From positions 124,001 through 188,000 of the forward strand of contig RWJK01001821.1 of NCBI GenBank assembly GCA_004335835.1: 64,000 nucleotides of DNA, read 5' to 3'. Below, piece by piece: positions 23,417-33,520 of this stretch (position 1 is its first letter; each line of letters begins with the position of its first letter). The position numbers were made by a program, and so were the translations under genes. Under the pieces are notes generated by a model, which saw only the letters and a list, made by a program, of their open reading frames with translations, was not told where the DNA came from and made no database searches. This DNA is from Scenedesmus sp. ARA3. Lineage: Eukaryota; Chlorophyta; Chlorophyceae; Sphaeropleales; Scenedesmaceae.

Positions 23417-24384
23417 AGGCTGTTGAGGATGGCCGGCTGATGGACAGCCTGGGTCACAGCATCAACCTGCGCAGCACCAGCTTTATCTTCACAGCAAACA
23501 GTCGCGCCCCTGCAGTAACGCAGCCGCCAGCAGCAGCTGCTGGCGCCAGCATGGCAGCAGCACAGCAGCAGCAGCAGCAGGGTGTGCGTAGCGCGGCCGC
23601 ACCTGCAGCAGCAGCAGCAGCAGGAGTGAGGAGCATCAGTAGTGTCACAGTCAGCGGTCTGGCTGCTGCGCCTGGTGTGCGAGGCTTTTCTAATGGCTGG
23701 GGCCTGGAGGGAGCTGAACTAGACAGTGATGAAACTGCATCATCATCAGCAGCTGCAAACCCTCCTGCTGCTGCTGCTGGTGGTGGTGGTAGTCAGCATG
23801 CAAGTTCTGCTGCCTCCGCTCATCCCATTGCAGCTTCAGCTGCCTCAGCAGCAGCAGCAGCGGCAGCAGCAGCAGCCAGAGACTCTATCATCTCTGAGCT
23901 GGGCAGCAGGGTGGACGAAGTAGTCACCTTTGCTGCCCTCAGCCCTGCTGCCATGCAAGCCATTGCACAGCAGCAGCTGCAGCAGGCTGCTGCTGTGGCC
24001 AGCCAGCAGGGCGTGTTGCTGCGTGTGGAGCCTGCTGCTGCTGCATGGCTGGCTGCTGCTGGCTGCTCGGCCACTGCAGGCGCACGGCCTCTGCGGCAGT
24101 TGGTGAGGAGGCATGTGCTGGTGCCTCTTGCTGCTGCGATAATGCAGCAGGCAGGTGCTGCTAGCCAATCCGAGGAGCAGCAGCAGCAGGGTTTGGCAGC
24201 TGGATCAGCAGAGATAGGTAGCTTGGATGCCTCGGATCCTGCCCTTGCAGCAGCGCTGGCTGGTGCTGGTGGTGATGCCGCGGGGTGCTGGGGTGTTGCT
24301 GTGCTGCGTTGTGTTCAACCGGGGTTGGCAGCTGCCGGTGGCAGTGCTGAGCATGCACTGCAGCTGCGCTTTGCTAGGCTGTGA
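15578..24384 (+). CDS. Divergent Clp/Hsp100 (ClpB-like) AAA+ ATPase with zinc-ribbon linker
   Basis: Hsp100 proteins unfold or disaggregate proteins with two ATPase rings. Well-supported exons are 16394-16498, 16807-16922, 17576-17733, 18589-18740, 19527-19660, 20071-20906, 21129-22514, 22781-22893 and 23419-24384, giving 1321 residues in phase. NBD1 starts [20 protein letters not shown], with Walker A GEAGVGKT, pore loop [13 protein letters not shown], Walker [10 protein letters not shown] and [12 protein letters not shown]2 has Walker [10 protein letters not shown], pore loop PPGYVGYGKGG and Walker [15 protein letters not shown], with Asp in place of the usual Glu. Between the rings the coiled-coil M domain is replaced by about 600 low-complexity residues with a CPHC-X14-CPSC zinc ribbon (21419-21484). 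A Clp N domain is not visible. An ATG at 15578 opens a mitochondrial-presequence-like exon (to 15741), and 15985-16098 fits the phase of exon 16394, but these two do not join in frame, so the N-terminus is unresolved. Confidence 0.85.
16512..16575. repeat. Short cggcagcagg minisatellite
   Basis: Four to five imperfect copies of a 10-bp unit lie just after the donor at 16498 of the Clp-like gene. They are intronic. Confidence 0.75.
17103..17176 (+). repeat. Degenerate intronic copy of the NBD1 Walker A exon end
   Basis: It matches the last part of exon 16807-16922 and its donor, but has lost the bases coding the Walker A lysine region and has an in-frame stop. It lies about 250 bp downstream of the real exon end, so it is a dead exon-edge copy. 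Confidence 0.8.
17318..17392 (+). repeat. Intronic copy of the start of Clp-like exon 17576-17733
   Basis: Roughly 70 bases match the first 70 bases of the true exon (ctggccaacaagcgcctg region) with several substitutions, including Tyr codon to His near the pore loop. It runs directly into a CTG array and lies upstream of the functional acceptor at 17575. Confidence 0.8.
17394..17568. repeat. CTG microsatellites in the Clp-like gene in front of an acceptor
   Basis: CTG runs occur at 17394-17433 and about 17495-17568, with a further run at 17287-17313. The second ends in tgcttcag, the acceptor of exon 17576. All are CTG in the sense strand. Confidence 0.9.
17800..18175 (+). repeat. Series of intronic copies of the Walker B exon end with donor
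   Basis: The end of exon 17576-17733 (coding [10 protein letters not shown] plus gtgag) recurs at about 17800-17846 and 17918-17961. Shorter, more decayed remnants are near 18020-18033, 18088-18101 and 18150-18175. The family-conserved continuation ([11 protein letters not shown]) is only in the exon at 18589, so these are not separate coding exons. Confidence 0.8.
18291..18543 (+). repeat. Three intronic copies of the start of exon 18589-18740 with acceptor
   Basis: The acceptor and about 45 exon bases coding [12 protein letters not shown] recur at about 18291-18350, 18388-18440 and 18484-18543, roughly 100 bp apart. The true exon follows at 18589. In the copies the exon sequence runs into unrelated bases instead of the [10 protein letters not shown] segment. 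Confidence 0.85.
18872..18915 (+). repeat. Intronic copy of the end of exon 18589-18740 with donor
   Basis: About 40 bases coding the [12 protein letters not shown] stretch and its gtg junction recur some 170 bp downstream of the real donor at 18741. Confidence 0.8.
18978..19466 (+). repeat. Four tandem copies of the acceptor and start of exon 19527-19660
   Basis: The unit is about 125-140 bp. It holds the intron tail, a CAG acceptor and the first 60-70 exon bases coding [15 protein letters not shown]. Copies start at about 18981, 19105, 19247 and 19387, and the true exon starts at 19527. The last two copies are nearly identical, including the intron portion, which points to recent events; the earlier copies have diverged. 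Only the final one continues into [16 protein letters not shown]. Confidence 0.9.
19798..19850 (+). repeat. Intronic copy of the end of exon 19527-19660 with donor
   Basis: About 50 bases coding [14 protein letters not shown] and the gtgcgg donor recur some 190 bp downstream of the true junction at 19660. Confidence 0.85.
20162..20209 (+). repeat. Coding CAG run (16 Gln) in the Clp-like linker
   Basis: Sixteen perfect CAG codons directly follow the conserved NBD1 ending ([17 protein letters not shown]). Confidence 0.95.
20549..20638 (+). repeat. Coding AGC run (30 Ser) in the Clp-like linker
   Basis: Thirty AGC codons in a row. This is the same triplet array as the nearby CAG run, read in a different frame to give poly-Ser. 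Confidence 0.95.
23077..23160 (+). repeat. Intronic copy of the NBD2 Walker B exon end with donor
   Basis: About 80 bases, nearly identical to the end of exon 22781-22893 plus the first intron bases, recur 252 bp downstream. The copy keeps an intact open frame over the Walker B region and an intact donor, so it could be used as a competing donor or as part of a read-through exon. Confidence 0.85.
23367..23418 (+). repeat. CTG array forming the 3' end of the last Clp-like intron
   Basis: About 16 CTG units run straight into the CAG acceptor of exon 23419. No other pyrimidine tract is present. Confidence 0.9.
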
Positions 24385-25619
24385 GCTCAGAGGTTTACTA
24401 CTAGACAGTAGTGCCAGTAGCAGATGACGCACTGCCGGCATGTCCCGCCAGGCTAGGTGGTTTATGCCTAGGCTCAATGCTGGACTGCTGGTGTGTTTTT
24501 AGAGCTTGAGATGCCGAACCCTCTTGTAGCAGATCTCATTTTGCAAGGATGCGAGTCTGCTCTTGCACATGGTCAACTGTTTGCAGTGTACACTGCATGT
24601 GTGGTTGTTGGCGACGTAGTTCCAGCGTAATTTAACTAGCTGCAGGGCAAGCCCAGCTTGTACACATCCATGCATGGACAGGCATATGCCTCTGGCCACA
24701 GCAAGTTCAGGGCACGTCCAGTGAGGAAGGGGTGCAACTCCAAGTTAAAGTATGTCATTCGTTCAAAAGCTGCAGCAGGCAACTGCAACAAACTACAGCA
24801 CCATGGTGACCAGTAAAATATAGCACCAGCCAAGTGCCTAAATCATGGACGGTTGCTCCTCGCATGAGCAGGGCTGCTTCGCCAGCTATACTCACTGGCA
24901 CCAGCGAGTAAAGCATGGCACCGTGCCCGACCAGCAGGGGCAGCAATGGCCGCCAACCCAAGATATTGGCGCCATGCACTGCAGCAACATAAATCAAGCC
25001 AAGGACAGTGTCCTTGTCATGATGTTGTGAAATCCCAGGTGTAGCGCTAGCCTTCCCCAACATCCGCCGTCACACTGATGATATTGATGTCGATGAAGAT
25101 GCATCTCATGATGACACCGACGGCCCATGCGCCATTTGCACAGAGTGCAGAGCACAGCTTGCAACCTTCGCATTTGATGCACGAGCCTGACATCAGTAAG
25201 CAACCAGTAAGCAACCAATTACTACATTAGTACAGTGATGATGCGTGCAGTGCACACCTGTAGGACAGCCGTCCTGCAAGCAGCCATCCGCACCTGCGCC
25301 GCTTGCCAGCCACGCATGCACGAAACTGTGGCGGCACGCTGGTGCAGCTGCTGCACGCTGCTAGTAGGAAACAATGACCCAAAGACAACAGCACGCCAGG
25401 CAGCACGCCAGGCAGCACGCCAGGCAGCACGCCAGGCAGCACACCAGGCCACCCTGCAAACGAGTCGCTGAGCAGCACCCAAACATACCTGCAGCAGGTT
25501 GCGTGCCGCAGCCACACCCTGGCACTCCTGCAAGCAGCAGCTGCATCCAGCCCATGCAAGGCCATCATCCCAGCAGCAACGGCTGCCGTTGTGCCTCAGG
25601 GCTCCCCACAGCCACGCAA
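24385..25619. other. Intergenic with possible orphan exons of a membrane protein
   Basis: This lies between two converging genes. On the minus strand at about 25063-24930 and 24785-24690 there are two short open stretches, one hydrophobic (ILGWRPLLPLLVGHGAMLY) and one reading FERMTYFNLELHPFLTGRA. Each is preceded by an AG, and the first is followed by gtgagt. They look protein-like, but they do not join in phase and match no family I can name. On the plus strand near 25075-25195 an acidic stretch with CAICTEC ends in a stop; it is also unassigned. Confidence 0.3.
25391..25450. repeat. 12-bp tandem repeat (cacgccaggcag)
   Basis: About five units, the last one imperfect, lie downstream of the VDE stop. 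Confidence 0.9.
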
Positions 25620-28600
25620 CTACTGCCTGAAGATGCGTGTCAGCTGCTGCAGTGCTGAGCTGAAGCTGTCTGCCAGGGTGCGCTCCTCGTCTTCCACCTG
25701 CTTCTCAACCTGCAGGAAGCGAGGCAAGCAGGCAGGGGGCAGCCAAGCAGGTAGGTGAGGAGGCAGGTGAGCAGGCGTGCGTGCGTGAGTGCGTGCGCAG
25801 GGCGCTCAGCACAAGTCGGCAGGAGTACGGTACGACAGATAGAAAGCTACCAAGCTACCAAGCCACACTACCCCGCCGCACTACCAAGCCCCCCCTGAAT
25901 GCCACGCCACCCACCTTTGCCAGCAGTTTTTCTGCTGCCCTGATCTCCTCCCGTATCTCCTTGCGCACCGCCTCCTCCTCTGCCGTCAGCTCCTGCTCCA
26001 GCTTCTGCTCAAGCACCGTGAAGCCCTTGCCAAAGGAGGTCAGGCCTTGCTCCAAATCCTTTTCAAGCACGCCAGCCTCCTTTTCGAGGCCCTTTTCGAG
26101 CACGCCTGCCTCGTCCTCAATCTCCTGCAAGGCATGGCATGGCACAGAGTGTGTTTTTGCAAGGCGTGATGTGTGGGCTAGGAGTGTGTGGGTGCTGCGT
26201 GCCTGTTGCAATAGCATGTAGTGGTCTGAGGTGGGGCGTACATGGAGGTTGCAGGGACTAAACAGCAGCAAGATATGGCTTGTAACGGCAGTGGCAAGGA
26301 CTGCTTGGTTGGTGCAGCTGCGCACAACAGCACTTGCACACGCACACCAACATCACATCCAACCCATGCCAACTGACATACCACCTTGCGTTGAAAGGAA
26401 CCTCAACATGAAACAGCTCCTCCTAAAAAAGCAGCTGGCACTGACACACACCCCACACTCACACACCTGCACCAGGCTCTTAGCTGGCGGGTGCGGCTTG
26501 CAGCTGTTGTCTGTGACTGTGAAGTCGCTCCACTTGAAGCCAACCTTCTCCACAGCAGCAGTCAGCTCAGGAATCAACTCCTGCAAGAGACGATTATGCA
26601 GGCAGGCAGGCGATAGGCAGGTGAGCAGACAGTCAAGGCAAAGGGGTGAGCAGACGGATCAAGATCAACACCAAAAGCACTTCTACAGCAGCTGCAGCTG
26701 TTGCCAAAGCAAAACCCCAGGCTTCGCTGGCGACTTGCTCGTCACCAGCAAGCAAGTCCTCATACAAAGTAGCACAATGTTAGGGGCAGCCAAGGGCTTT
26801 GTGCTAGTGACCGTGCCGCACCTCTGGCAGCTGGCGCTCGCGTGTGTAGATGGTGGCCCCTCCGTAGCCGTCCCAGGCGTCGTTGGTGCCCTTGTAGTAG
26901 ATCACCACGTAGCTGTCAGGCTTGCTGGCCAGGATGTACCTGCGGTTTAAAGGTGACAGAGCGCGAGGCAGAACGTTTGGTGACAAGGCGCGGATGAATG
27001 GCGTTCATGGTGTCCCTGGAGGAGATGGCCTACAGCTGCCAGGCTTGCTGGCCAGTAACTGCAAGGCAAACACGTTAAGCCATAAGCACTGTGGGGTGCG
27101 TCCCCTGCTGTGATGCAAGAGCATGGCAGGCACATGAACCCATCAGCAGTCAGCTACCCTGCACCTCTGCAAGGCTGCAAATGCTCACAGCTGTGTCAAT
27201 ATCACAATGCGCTGAGCTTGTCGCCACTCTGCTGCCCTGCCCAGCGACTGGACAATGCAGCGCAACTTGTTCAGACTCCAAATGCCAGGGCACTTCTTGC
27301 AAACCACCAGTTGACCAGTCAAAGCCAGTCAAACATTGTCAAACTTGGCAACTCCAAAACAGCCATATCAATTTGCACTTTGGGCTGCACGTGCTCACCA
27401 GTCGTCCTGGTAGTGCAGGTACTCATTGCCGTGATTGTACAGGATGCTGTTCTTGTCCTTGTCCTGCACAAACGTCTGCAATGGCACAGCACAAACCATG
27501 CGCACAAAGACAGGCAGCGGGGCGTGAGCGGTGAGGCGCTGACACAGGGCTGTTGGTGATGCGCTTACAGGTGTGACTGCAACGGCATCCGGATGCTCCA
27601 ACAGCCCTGAGCGCGACATAGATGTTGTGCTCATGCAACAGCCACAAACAACTGGTTTGTGCTTGACGCATGGTGGTGTGGCCAGCGTTTATGCAGAAGC
27701 AGCGGCACTAATGCTTGCAGACTGCAGCCATCATGCCACTGTTGCACGCTGTGTGCAGCAGCGCAGATCACAGCCCTTGCTGACCTGTGGTAAGCCTGAC
27801 AGCAAACAGACACACATCGCCCTTGCAGGATGCAGGGCGCACTCCTTCTGCCTTCAACTCCCGCCTTCAAACACTTGAAGTATGCTCACCTGGATGGTGC
27901 TGCGCTCGATGAAGTCTCCATTGGGCTTGTTGATGCGCCAGTTGATCTTGGCCACCAGCCTCCCGGGCTCCGGCACAGCAAAGAAGTGCTCCTGCAAGCA
28001 GAACAACAGACAGACAGGCCCAGAGGCACAAATAACAAAACCTGCCATTTACAAGCACATCGCGAGCTGCACACACAGCAGCACGCATTCACAGACCACA
28101 TCAACTCTACCTCCTACAGTCGCACATCCGCACCTGGCAGTCGAAGATGTCAAAGAGCGGGTTCTGTCCCGCCGTGATGTACCAGCGTCCCTGGAACATG
28201 TTGATGTCAAAGCCCTCATCCAGCGCACAGTCCCCCGGGACGGGGTACAGTCCCTCGTCCTGGCGCTGCGGGACACACTTCTGGTCGCTGACCGCGCACG
28301 CATTGAAGGTGTCAATGGCCTTGTCACCATACAGGTCGCCGCACCTGTGATGTTTTTCAACATAGGCATGGCGGCGGTGCATGTTTACGGTGTGTCGGTT
28401 GCTGCACTGCATGTATGTGCACAGCGTGCCGTATATTGATTGCCTTATCGCCGTACAGGTCGCCGCACCTGGCATGGTACAGAAGGCAGTGTTATGATCA
28501 GGTAATGATGTCCACAGGCAGATAGTGTCGTGGCAGGCAGTGCCTTGACAAGCAGTCAAGGGGCCTACATATACATAGCATTTGAGTACTGCGTAGTTGT

Positions 28601-29923
28601 GTAGCAACACATTCCGTCCATGGTCTTGTTGCCATACAGCTCGACCCTTCTAAAGCCGGGGTATGGGATAGGTGCAGCTGACCCAAGGCAGCAACCAATT
28701 TGACTGGTCATGGTTGTTGCTGCTTGTTGATGCTTGAACAGATGCCCGGTACAGGGCGAGTGTGGTTCTGTGCTATTGCGACAATGCAATCCTCTTATCA
28801 AGTATTTGCACAATGCATACTGGCAGATCCACTGCGGAAAGCACACAAGGGCACGGCCCCAGGAGCAAGACACGCTGCACCCTACGCCTTGCACATGCCG
28901 TGGCTTGCAACTATGCTACAGCAGCAGTCAGGCATTCACCCCCAAGGATGTTGCAGCAGCAGCCTGTGATGTATGCATGTATCTGGGCCATCTACTGTTG
29001 CATCCACCCGCCGCACATGCTGCTGCTAGTTTAGGTACATCCCTGCGAGTTCCTGCAAGTGTGCAGCTGGCCCTACTTGATCTGGCAGCCTGCCTCGTCC
29101 TCTGCTGAGTTGCACAGGTTGAGGCACACGATGTTTTGCAGGCACATGGGGTCCCCTAGGCACTGCAGGCACACAGCAGCACAACATCACACACAGTGAT
29201 AACAGCAGCCGCGTTGCCAAGCTGTGTTGCCAAACAGTGTGGGTGACGTCATGACACAGCAACGCACAGCACTATCCTTGCAAGCACGGCACAGCCAGGT
29301 GCAACATAGATGCACCTGACAACGGTGCACTAGGCAGATATACGGCTGGCAACTCACAAGCTATGCCAAGTGTGTAGCATGCATGGTTTGTTCATGCAGA
29401 AAACATACCAGGAAGCATGTTACTCAGGGATGCATGCTGCTGTGCTACCGAGCAAGCAGCCGCTGCAGCAGACCCTGTGAGAGCAAGGCACTAACGCCAC
29501 GCACGAGCTGGCATGTCCTTGCAGTGATGCTGCTAGCTAGTGCGTGCATCACAGCAACAAGTCGCGCACCGATGCTAGCTGTCGTTGGCACTTCTGCAGT
29601 AGGCACGTCCCGACTTTCACAGTATCCGCTGCAAAACTAGGCTCTGGCATCACCAGCGGCGTAGCTGTAGCTGCAACTGCAAGCAGCCCTGCTGCAGCGA
29701 AGCTCTTCACTGCATTCCATCTCTGCTGCTGCTGTTGCTGGTGGTGCTGCTGCTGCTGCTCCTCCGCTGGTGGCCCGCATTGATTCCGAAAGTCCCCGTG
29801 ACCTCGTTTTGATGCAGCTGTTATTGTCCGAAAAGAATGTTGAGATCTGTAGGTGCGCGAGCATGGCGTAAATGCAGAACTGGACTGCTTTCGCAGCTGC
29901 TGGCACGATCTGTTCTGCAGCAT
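25620..29923 (-). CDS. VDE: Violaxanthin de-epoxidase, thylakoid lumen
   Basis: Converts violaxanthin to antheraxanthin and zeaxanthin with ascorbate at low lumen pH, for photoprotective energy dissipation. The exons are 29923-29570, 29162-29077, 28344-28134, 27991-27890, 27475-27399, 26939-26822, 26580-26467, 26124-25915 and 25709-25620, joining in phase to 453 residues. The N-terminus is a bipartite transit region: a Ser/Arg/Gln-rich plastid part, then a hydrophobic [19 protein letters not shown] ending before a SFA-A cleavage site. The Cys-rich domain follows ([19 protein letters not shown], then CGDLYGD, CVPQ). Next is the lipocalin core ([48 protein letters not shown]) and a Glu-rich C-terminal helix. 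All VDE landmarks are present in order. This is the plant type, distinct from the CVDE used by Chlamydomonas. Exons 3 and 6 have intronic exon-edge copies upstream. Confidence 0.95.
27028..27058 (-). repeat. Intronic fragment of VDE exon 6 start
   Basis: About 25 bases around cttgctggccag match the first bases of exon 6 (26939 downward) and lie about 115 bp upstream of it. The match is short, so this is less certain than the other exon-edge copies. Confidence 0.5.
28436..28655 (-). repeat. Two intronic copies of the VDE exon 3 acceptor and start
   Basis: The acceptor plus the bases coding [11 protein letters not shown] recur at about 28440-28475 (124 bp upstream of the real acceptor) and, more diverged, at about 28610-28650. 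The true exon, with the Cys-rich continuation, starts at 28344. Confidence 0.8.
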
Positions 29924-32900
29924 CTTACATAAAAGAATAGTTTGGGTTTCGGCGTGACTTAATCAAAACCAATTAGTGACCTTTGCCGCCTTGCCAATGT
30001 ACTGCGAACGGTCCTCAAAGGTGATCCGAGATCACTGGCAAATCTTGCAACGAATACGTCCGATACCAATGCATCGAGTGCTTTGACAAATGCTCAACGC
30101 TACTGTGGACGTCTTGAGAGGGGAAACAGCCCCAGTCAAGGCAAGACCCCAAAGTATCGAACACCGTGTCCACACCAGCAAGCGAGTTGACCAGGCCAGG
30201 GGTATGTGACACCGTCAGAAAGTCTCGGTGCCACCAGCACACGACCGTTTGAATCTCGGACTTCATTGTTGGACAGGCGGATCAGTTGGTGCAGAAGGTT
30301 ACCAGTCAGGCAGTACCAGTGCTGGCCATTGCAGTGCATGTGCCATGCTTGGCCAGCCTGGATCCGAAGCATAGCAGCTGATGTACGCCACAACAAGCAG
30401 CAACCACCCCCAAGGACATACCAATTTTTGACATGTCATGAGTTTCACACCTCAGCCGTCAACACAACTTAAGCTAGCCTCACAACCAGTGCACGCAATA
30501 CAGCCAGGTCATCTGCATACCGCAGTGCTGTGACAGCTGTGGACAGGACAAAGTCATACCGCGCCTAATCAGACTGCTGCTGCTGCTGCAAGTACCTGTG
30601 CACAGGCAAGGTAGTCACAGCGCACGCCAGCAGCTGCATGCACCCTGTGCAATGCACCCCCACACCTGCACACACACCTCAACACCCAGATCAGTGTCAT
30701 CTCACATCAAGCACCACTCCAAATGTCAACATCTACAATGCTGTCCAAGTAGAGCGTCAATCAGGCTGATTGGGCGTCAAGCTAGTATCACGCAGCAGCA
30801 GGCAGGAGATTCAGTCTCATGCACTCTGCACGAAGAAGACGCCAGGCAATGCAGGTGTGTGGCAGCTCAATGCCGCATGTGCAACATGGCTGAAGCCTGC
30901 TGCAGCAGCTGATCGTATATCCACAAAAAACGCAACACAGTTTTGTGGTTGAGGCCCTACAGCAGCACACGCAGGACAATGGCAGTGCGAACAAAAACAG
31001 CCCTGCTCGTGCCAAACAACTGCACACAGACGTAACAACGGTTTGCAATCCGGTCCACACTCAACAATGACGGTTCATACGCCCAACGCACAGGCTGCCA
31101 CATGCCGTTCAACCGTTACGGCTGACTCACAACATCACAAACAGTACAGCATTGCCAGATAATGGCATGAGCACGAAACTGCACACTGCCTTCACTGCCG
31201 CAACACACACGTGCTACAAGCCACCATGGCGAAAAGCAAGATCAACCACAAACCTCGACACGCCGCGTATGCAAAATGCCCTCTGGGGCACAGCAGCACT
31301 AGACAGAAGTACACAACTAAACCAGAGACGCCATCAACCCTAAAGCGTGGCCAGCAGCAAGCACCAGCTGCTGCCAATCACAAACAGAGCATGCCACCTT
31401 ACCGCCTACACAGCCCTACGGAGTGCAAAATGTGTTGTGATGATACCGTGTGATGGTGCATACATGAGCTGCTATCCCTGACCACGTTGAACCAGGTCAA
31501 ACATGCACACGTTGACTTGGTCAAACCAACACTAGGCAAGTTTGACCAGACGAGTTGAAGCTATATGCGCTTTACTGCCAACGGTGCGCAGGACACACCC
31601 ATACCTCCAAAACAACCCCAAAAGCAAAACAAAACTCGGCCTATAAACTGACCTAGATCCCGTGACAAGCACGACATGCCGAGCGCCGCACATGCTTGGA
31701 CCACTGCATCGGTTGCGCACAAGCTCAGGCAACATGTCAACACGCCACAAGCCCCACCCCAGCTCTAGCATTCAAACAGTGCAAACATCACAACGCTGAC
31801 AGCCAGGCCGAGATGACCGCGACATTACACAGCAACCGCGCGAGGCAGCAGGAGATGATGCGCCAATGCATGCAAGCTGCAGCACAATGCTGAAGGCAGT
31901 TTGCTGACACTGCAACAGCGCTGGAGCGGCAGGAGGGCTCAGCTGAGTTGACCTCCTGCAGACCGCTGTACCACCACACAGTAGTGCAGGAGCTCAAAGT
32001 GCAGTCAAAATCCAAATGCCATCCAAGCTACAAGGCCCGTGTGCAGTCAACGCCTGGTCAACGGCATCATAACCAAGATCAGTTGACTGGCAGATTGCAC
32101 CGTGTTGAGCTGCCCTCTCCTGTGATATGCTCTCTGCTGTCGCGTCAGATGTCGCGCAGGCATACACAGATGTGTGCCGCACCAGCAATCGACTAGTGCT
32201 ATGGTGGACCCAACAGCAATACGTCAAAGTCAACAGCAGCGCTGACATAAGCAGCAGGTACAAACATCCACGACTGCGTCCAAACTCACGCAAGTGCTGC
32301 GATTCGCATCGGCCATTTGAACAGCTGTAACATTCTAGCACATTGTGCACCCCAGCCCTGTATGCGCCAGGCAACTCAGCCAACAGACAATCCACCTTTG
32401 GCAACTGTTCATACCTCAACATTCCAGCCATTTGAATGATGGCAGCCAACAGCGCGCAATGTGTCGAACTCTGATCCCGCAAGAATGGTGCAGGTGGGCA
32501 GTTGGCCTGCCTAATGCCGTCACGCATAGATCTACCCCGCTCTCAACAGATCTTGCGGGCTAAGCGCCACACGCAACTGCGCCCGTCAATGCAACCTAAC
32601 GTTATAACTAGTTAAAACTCATCCCAGGTGCAGACATCAGGCTAGCTAGTAGACCTGCATGACGTAGCACCAACAGCGCAACTCCTGCCGCCCAATCCCG
32701 CGCAAGCACACCTCAAGCATCAACGTCCCCTTTGTCTATCCCTGCATCCCCGCACAGCTGAAGCCTGAAGCATACCAGGCACATCTGCATCCGCATCTTG
32801 GCAGCGGGCACACGCTACCAGCCGCTCTCGCAATACCCAAAGGCATATGCAACACCCACCGCCCCTGCGCCTGCCACCCTGCCATGGACCACCCACAAGT

Positions 32901-33520
32901 GCATAAACTGGACATCTGCCGCCTCCAAACATACAAACAGCCCTAGGGCTACCATATGCAGCCCCACATGCAGCCCCAGCCACCTTGCCAAAAGTGCGGC
33001 GCCCGTCCCCTGATCTGACGTGCCTATGATGCACCTCAGTGCCAGCGCCTTGGCGCCTGTGCAAGCATACGTTCCTGCTGCGCACGCCAGCAGCTGCCCC
33101 GGCACAATAGCCAGCGGCAACTGCTGCGCCGAGATGCGCACCACTACACAACACAATGTGTGCTGCACTGGTCACGCCACTTCCTAGCCCTGTAGCCCAG
33201 CAGCAAACCTACCACACCAATGTGGCTGCTACCAGCCCATCACCTAGCCACACATATCTCTCAAGCCCGCCAACCAAGTCTATGTGACCTGGCCACCAGA
33301 ACACCCATAACGCACCATGCCCTTCCCTTCCCACGGCAGCAGCAGCAGCAGCAAATCTGCTACGCTACCGCAAGCGCATCCCTGCAGCCTATCCTGCAAC
33401 ATCATCATCTCCTTCCGACCACGGCAGCAGCAGCAGCAGCAGCAGATCTGCTACGCCAGCGCAAACACATCCCTGCCGCCCACCCCACCTCACCACCACC
33501 AAACAACGCCGCAATACCCA
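29924..33520. other. 3.6 kb without a supported gene
   Basis: It lies upstream of VDE and downstream of the MIOX-like stop. Minus-strand frames at 30136-30396 (RLSNNEVRDSNGRVLVAPRL region) and 30015-30266 look weakly protein-like but match no family I recognise. The rest, 30500-33300, is CA-rich with only short frames. No repeat or RNA gene is evident. Confidence 0.4.

Noticed and set aside
25391..25450. Regularly spaced 12-bp repeats as a CRISPR-like array
   Set aside because: The units are head-to-tail without spacers; it is a minisatellite in a eukaryotic genome.
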